Below are positions 16,039 to 17,105 of a stretch of 17,105 nt of DNA, one piece after another. The DNA is from Acidobacteriota bacterium (GTDB lineage Bacteria; Acidobacteriota; Terriglobia; Terriglobales; Acidobacteriaceae): positions 1-17,105 of the forward strand of contig JAJYAE010000059.1 in the NCBI GenBank assembly GCA_021779695.1. The letters run 5' to 3'. Below the pieces are notes generated by a model that was not told the DNA's origin, did no database searches, and worked only from the letters and a program-made list of their open reading frames with translations. A program made the translations under genes and the position numbers. Position 1 is the stretch's first letter; the number at the start of each line of letters is the position of its first letter.

Positions 16039-17105
16039 ATGCGCGAATCCTTCCGTATCGCTGTGCGGCAGTTTGAGCCATTCGAGTCCGCGCTGCGCAA
16101 GCAGTGGGAAAGCTTCGCGCGCAAAAGCGGCTGCGCGCTCGCGCTCGACCTTGTGCCGATGGATCTTCACGCGCTGCACCATTCGATCTTTGAAGTGCAG
16201 GCACAGCGGAACGGCGACTTCGATGTGGCCTTCATCAATACAGATTGGCTGGCACAGGCTAATCGTCAGAACGCCGTGCTTGACCTGAGCCCATTCCTCC
16301 AGCGCGATCCGCCGCAGAACTATCCAGAGGGATGGTCGCCCTCTCTTCTTCGCCTCCAGTCAATGAATGGACGCACGTTGGGTGTGCCGTACCACGACGG
16401 ACCTGAGACGCTAATCTACCGGTCGGATCTATTTGAGGATCCCGGGGAGAAGGCCGCCTATGCACGACTGCATGGTACGGACCTTCGCCCGCCTGCGACC
16501 TGGGAAGAGTTCCACCAGATAGCTCGCTTTTTTCAGCGCCCGAAAAGTGGCCTCTACGGAGCGGTATTTGCCGCTTTCCCAGACGGCCACAACACGGTCT
16601 ATGATTTTCTTCTGCAACTGTGGACTCGCGGCGGAGAACTGTTCGATCAGAAGGGCAACATGAAACTGATGAGTCCGCCAGCAGTAGATGCACTGAGCTT
16701 CTATCGAGGGTTGATTCACGATCACTCGTCCACACATCCGGAATGCCATCGCTTTGACTCAGTGCAGGCAGGCATGGCCTTCGCTCGTGGTGAAGTTGCG
16801 ATGATGGTCAATTGGTTTGGCTTTGCGGCAATGGCCCAGACCATATCCGAGTCGGCCGTGAAGGGCTGTGTCGAGCTTGCGCCTATTCCGCATTCCGCCG
16901 GCGCCTCAACTACTTCGCTCAACATTTATTGGCTTCTGTCCATCCCGACAGGCAGCCCGCGTGCTCAAATGTCGTACGCATTCCTGCGCCACTGCATGTC
17001 GCCGGAAATGGACAAACTCCTCACTCTGGAAGGCGCGGTAGGTTGCCGGCGATCGACATGGCGCGACGCAGACGTTCTTGCCGTCGTCCCTTTCTACCAC
17101 CGTCT
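16039..17105 (+). CDS. Second family 1 solute-binding-protein homologue without signal peptide, cut by window end
   Basis: The frame stays open from the stop at 15988-15990 to the last base of the window, giving 355 residues from ATG 16039 (alternatives: TTG 16021, GTG 16030). It begins MRESFRIAVRQFEPFESALR, continues with DFDVAFINTDWLAQANRQNA, LDLSPFLQRDP, GRTLGVPYHDGPETLIYRSD, PATWEEFHQIARFF, FLLQLWTRGGELFDQKGNMK and AFARGEVAMMVNWFGFAAMA. This is the typical order of a CUT1-type carbohydrate binding protein: the GVPYxxGPETLIYRSDLFED and PxTWEEF motifs and the GxVAMMVNW motif near the hinge. As in the gene before the CoA-transferase, no hydrophobic leader or lipobox precedes the mature-like sequence. 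It lies 43 bases after the CoA-transferase stop in the same direction, so probably in the same transcript. It differs clearly from the first binding protein, so the pair is not a recent duplication. Confidence 0.83.
   Translation, partial: MRESFRIAVRQFEPFESALRKQWESFARKSGCALALDLVPMDLHALHHSIFEVQAQRNGDFDVAFINTDWLAQANRQNAVLDLSPFLQRDPPQNYPEGWSPSLLRLQSMNGRTLGVPYHDGPETLIYRSDLFEDPGEKAAYARLHGTDLRPPATWEEFHQIARFFQRPKSGLYGAVFAAFPDGHNTVYDFLLQLWTRGGELFDQKGNMKLMSPPAVDALSFYRGLIHDHSSTHPECHRFDSVQAGMAFARGEVAMMVNWFGFAAMAQTISESAVKGCVELAPIPHSAGASTTSLNIYWLLSIPTGSPRAQMSYAFLRHCMSPEMDKLLTLEGAVGCRRSTWRDADVLAVVPFYHR

Overview
The window looks like a piece of an Acidobacteriota (Terriglobia-like) chromosome with accessory character. 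The main reason is the 1215-residue outer-membrane protein at 2138-5785. It has the N-terminal carboxypeptidase-regulatory-like domain, the LPLNGRN motif and the terminal Phe typical of the Oar-like TonB-dependent transporters that are expanded in this phylum. This is recognition from memory, not a database result.

Layout. (1) 1-1998 is a transposon graveyard: the C-terminal 325 residues of an IS66-type TnpC, a C-terminal scrap of an IS5-type transposase, and a heavily decayed second IS5/IS427-type transposase, all on the + strand. (2) 2138-5785 is the TonB-dependent transporter, followed by a GC-rich hairpin. (3) About 6130-6800 looks intergenic, but read across frames it is the ghost of an N-terminal part of a GH89 alpha-N-acetylglucosaminidase. 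It is followed directly by a compact + strand operon (6921-11757): a sugar-porter MFS protein with a large extra loop, a ROK-type kinase-like protein broken by a one-base frameshift, a PIG-L/LmbE-type deacetylase, and NagB (glucosamine-6-phosphate deaminase). Together these suggest uptake and catabolism of N-acetylglucosamine, with the PIG-L protein in the place of the absent NagA and with the glycosidase that would feed the pathway already lost. (4) 11901-12530 (-) is a conserved-looking protein of unknown function with an apparently degraded end. 12591-13073 has no convincing gene. (5) 13074 to the window end: a MaoC-type (R)-hydratase on the - strand diverges from a + strand run of solute-binding-protein homologue, CaiB/BaiF CoA-transferase (TTG start, coupled) and a second solute-binding-protein homologue cut by the window edge. 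Neither binding protein has a visible signal peptide. Their tight pairing with a CoA-transferase and a hydratase is the least explained arrangement here and the best candidate for an undescribed system.

No rRNA, tRNA, CRISPR array or replication origin was recognised.
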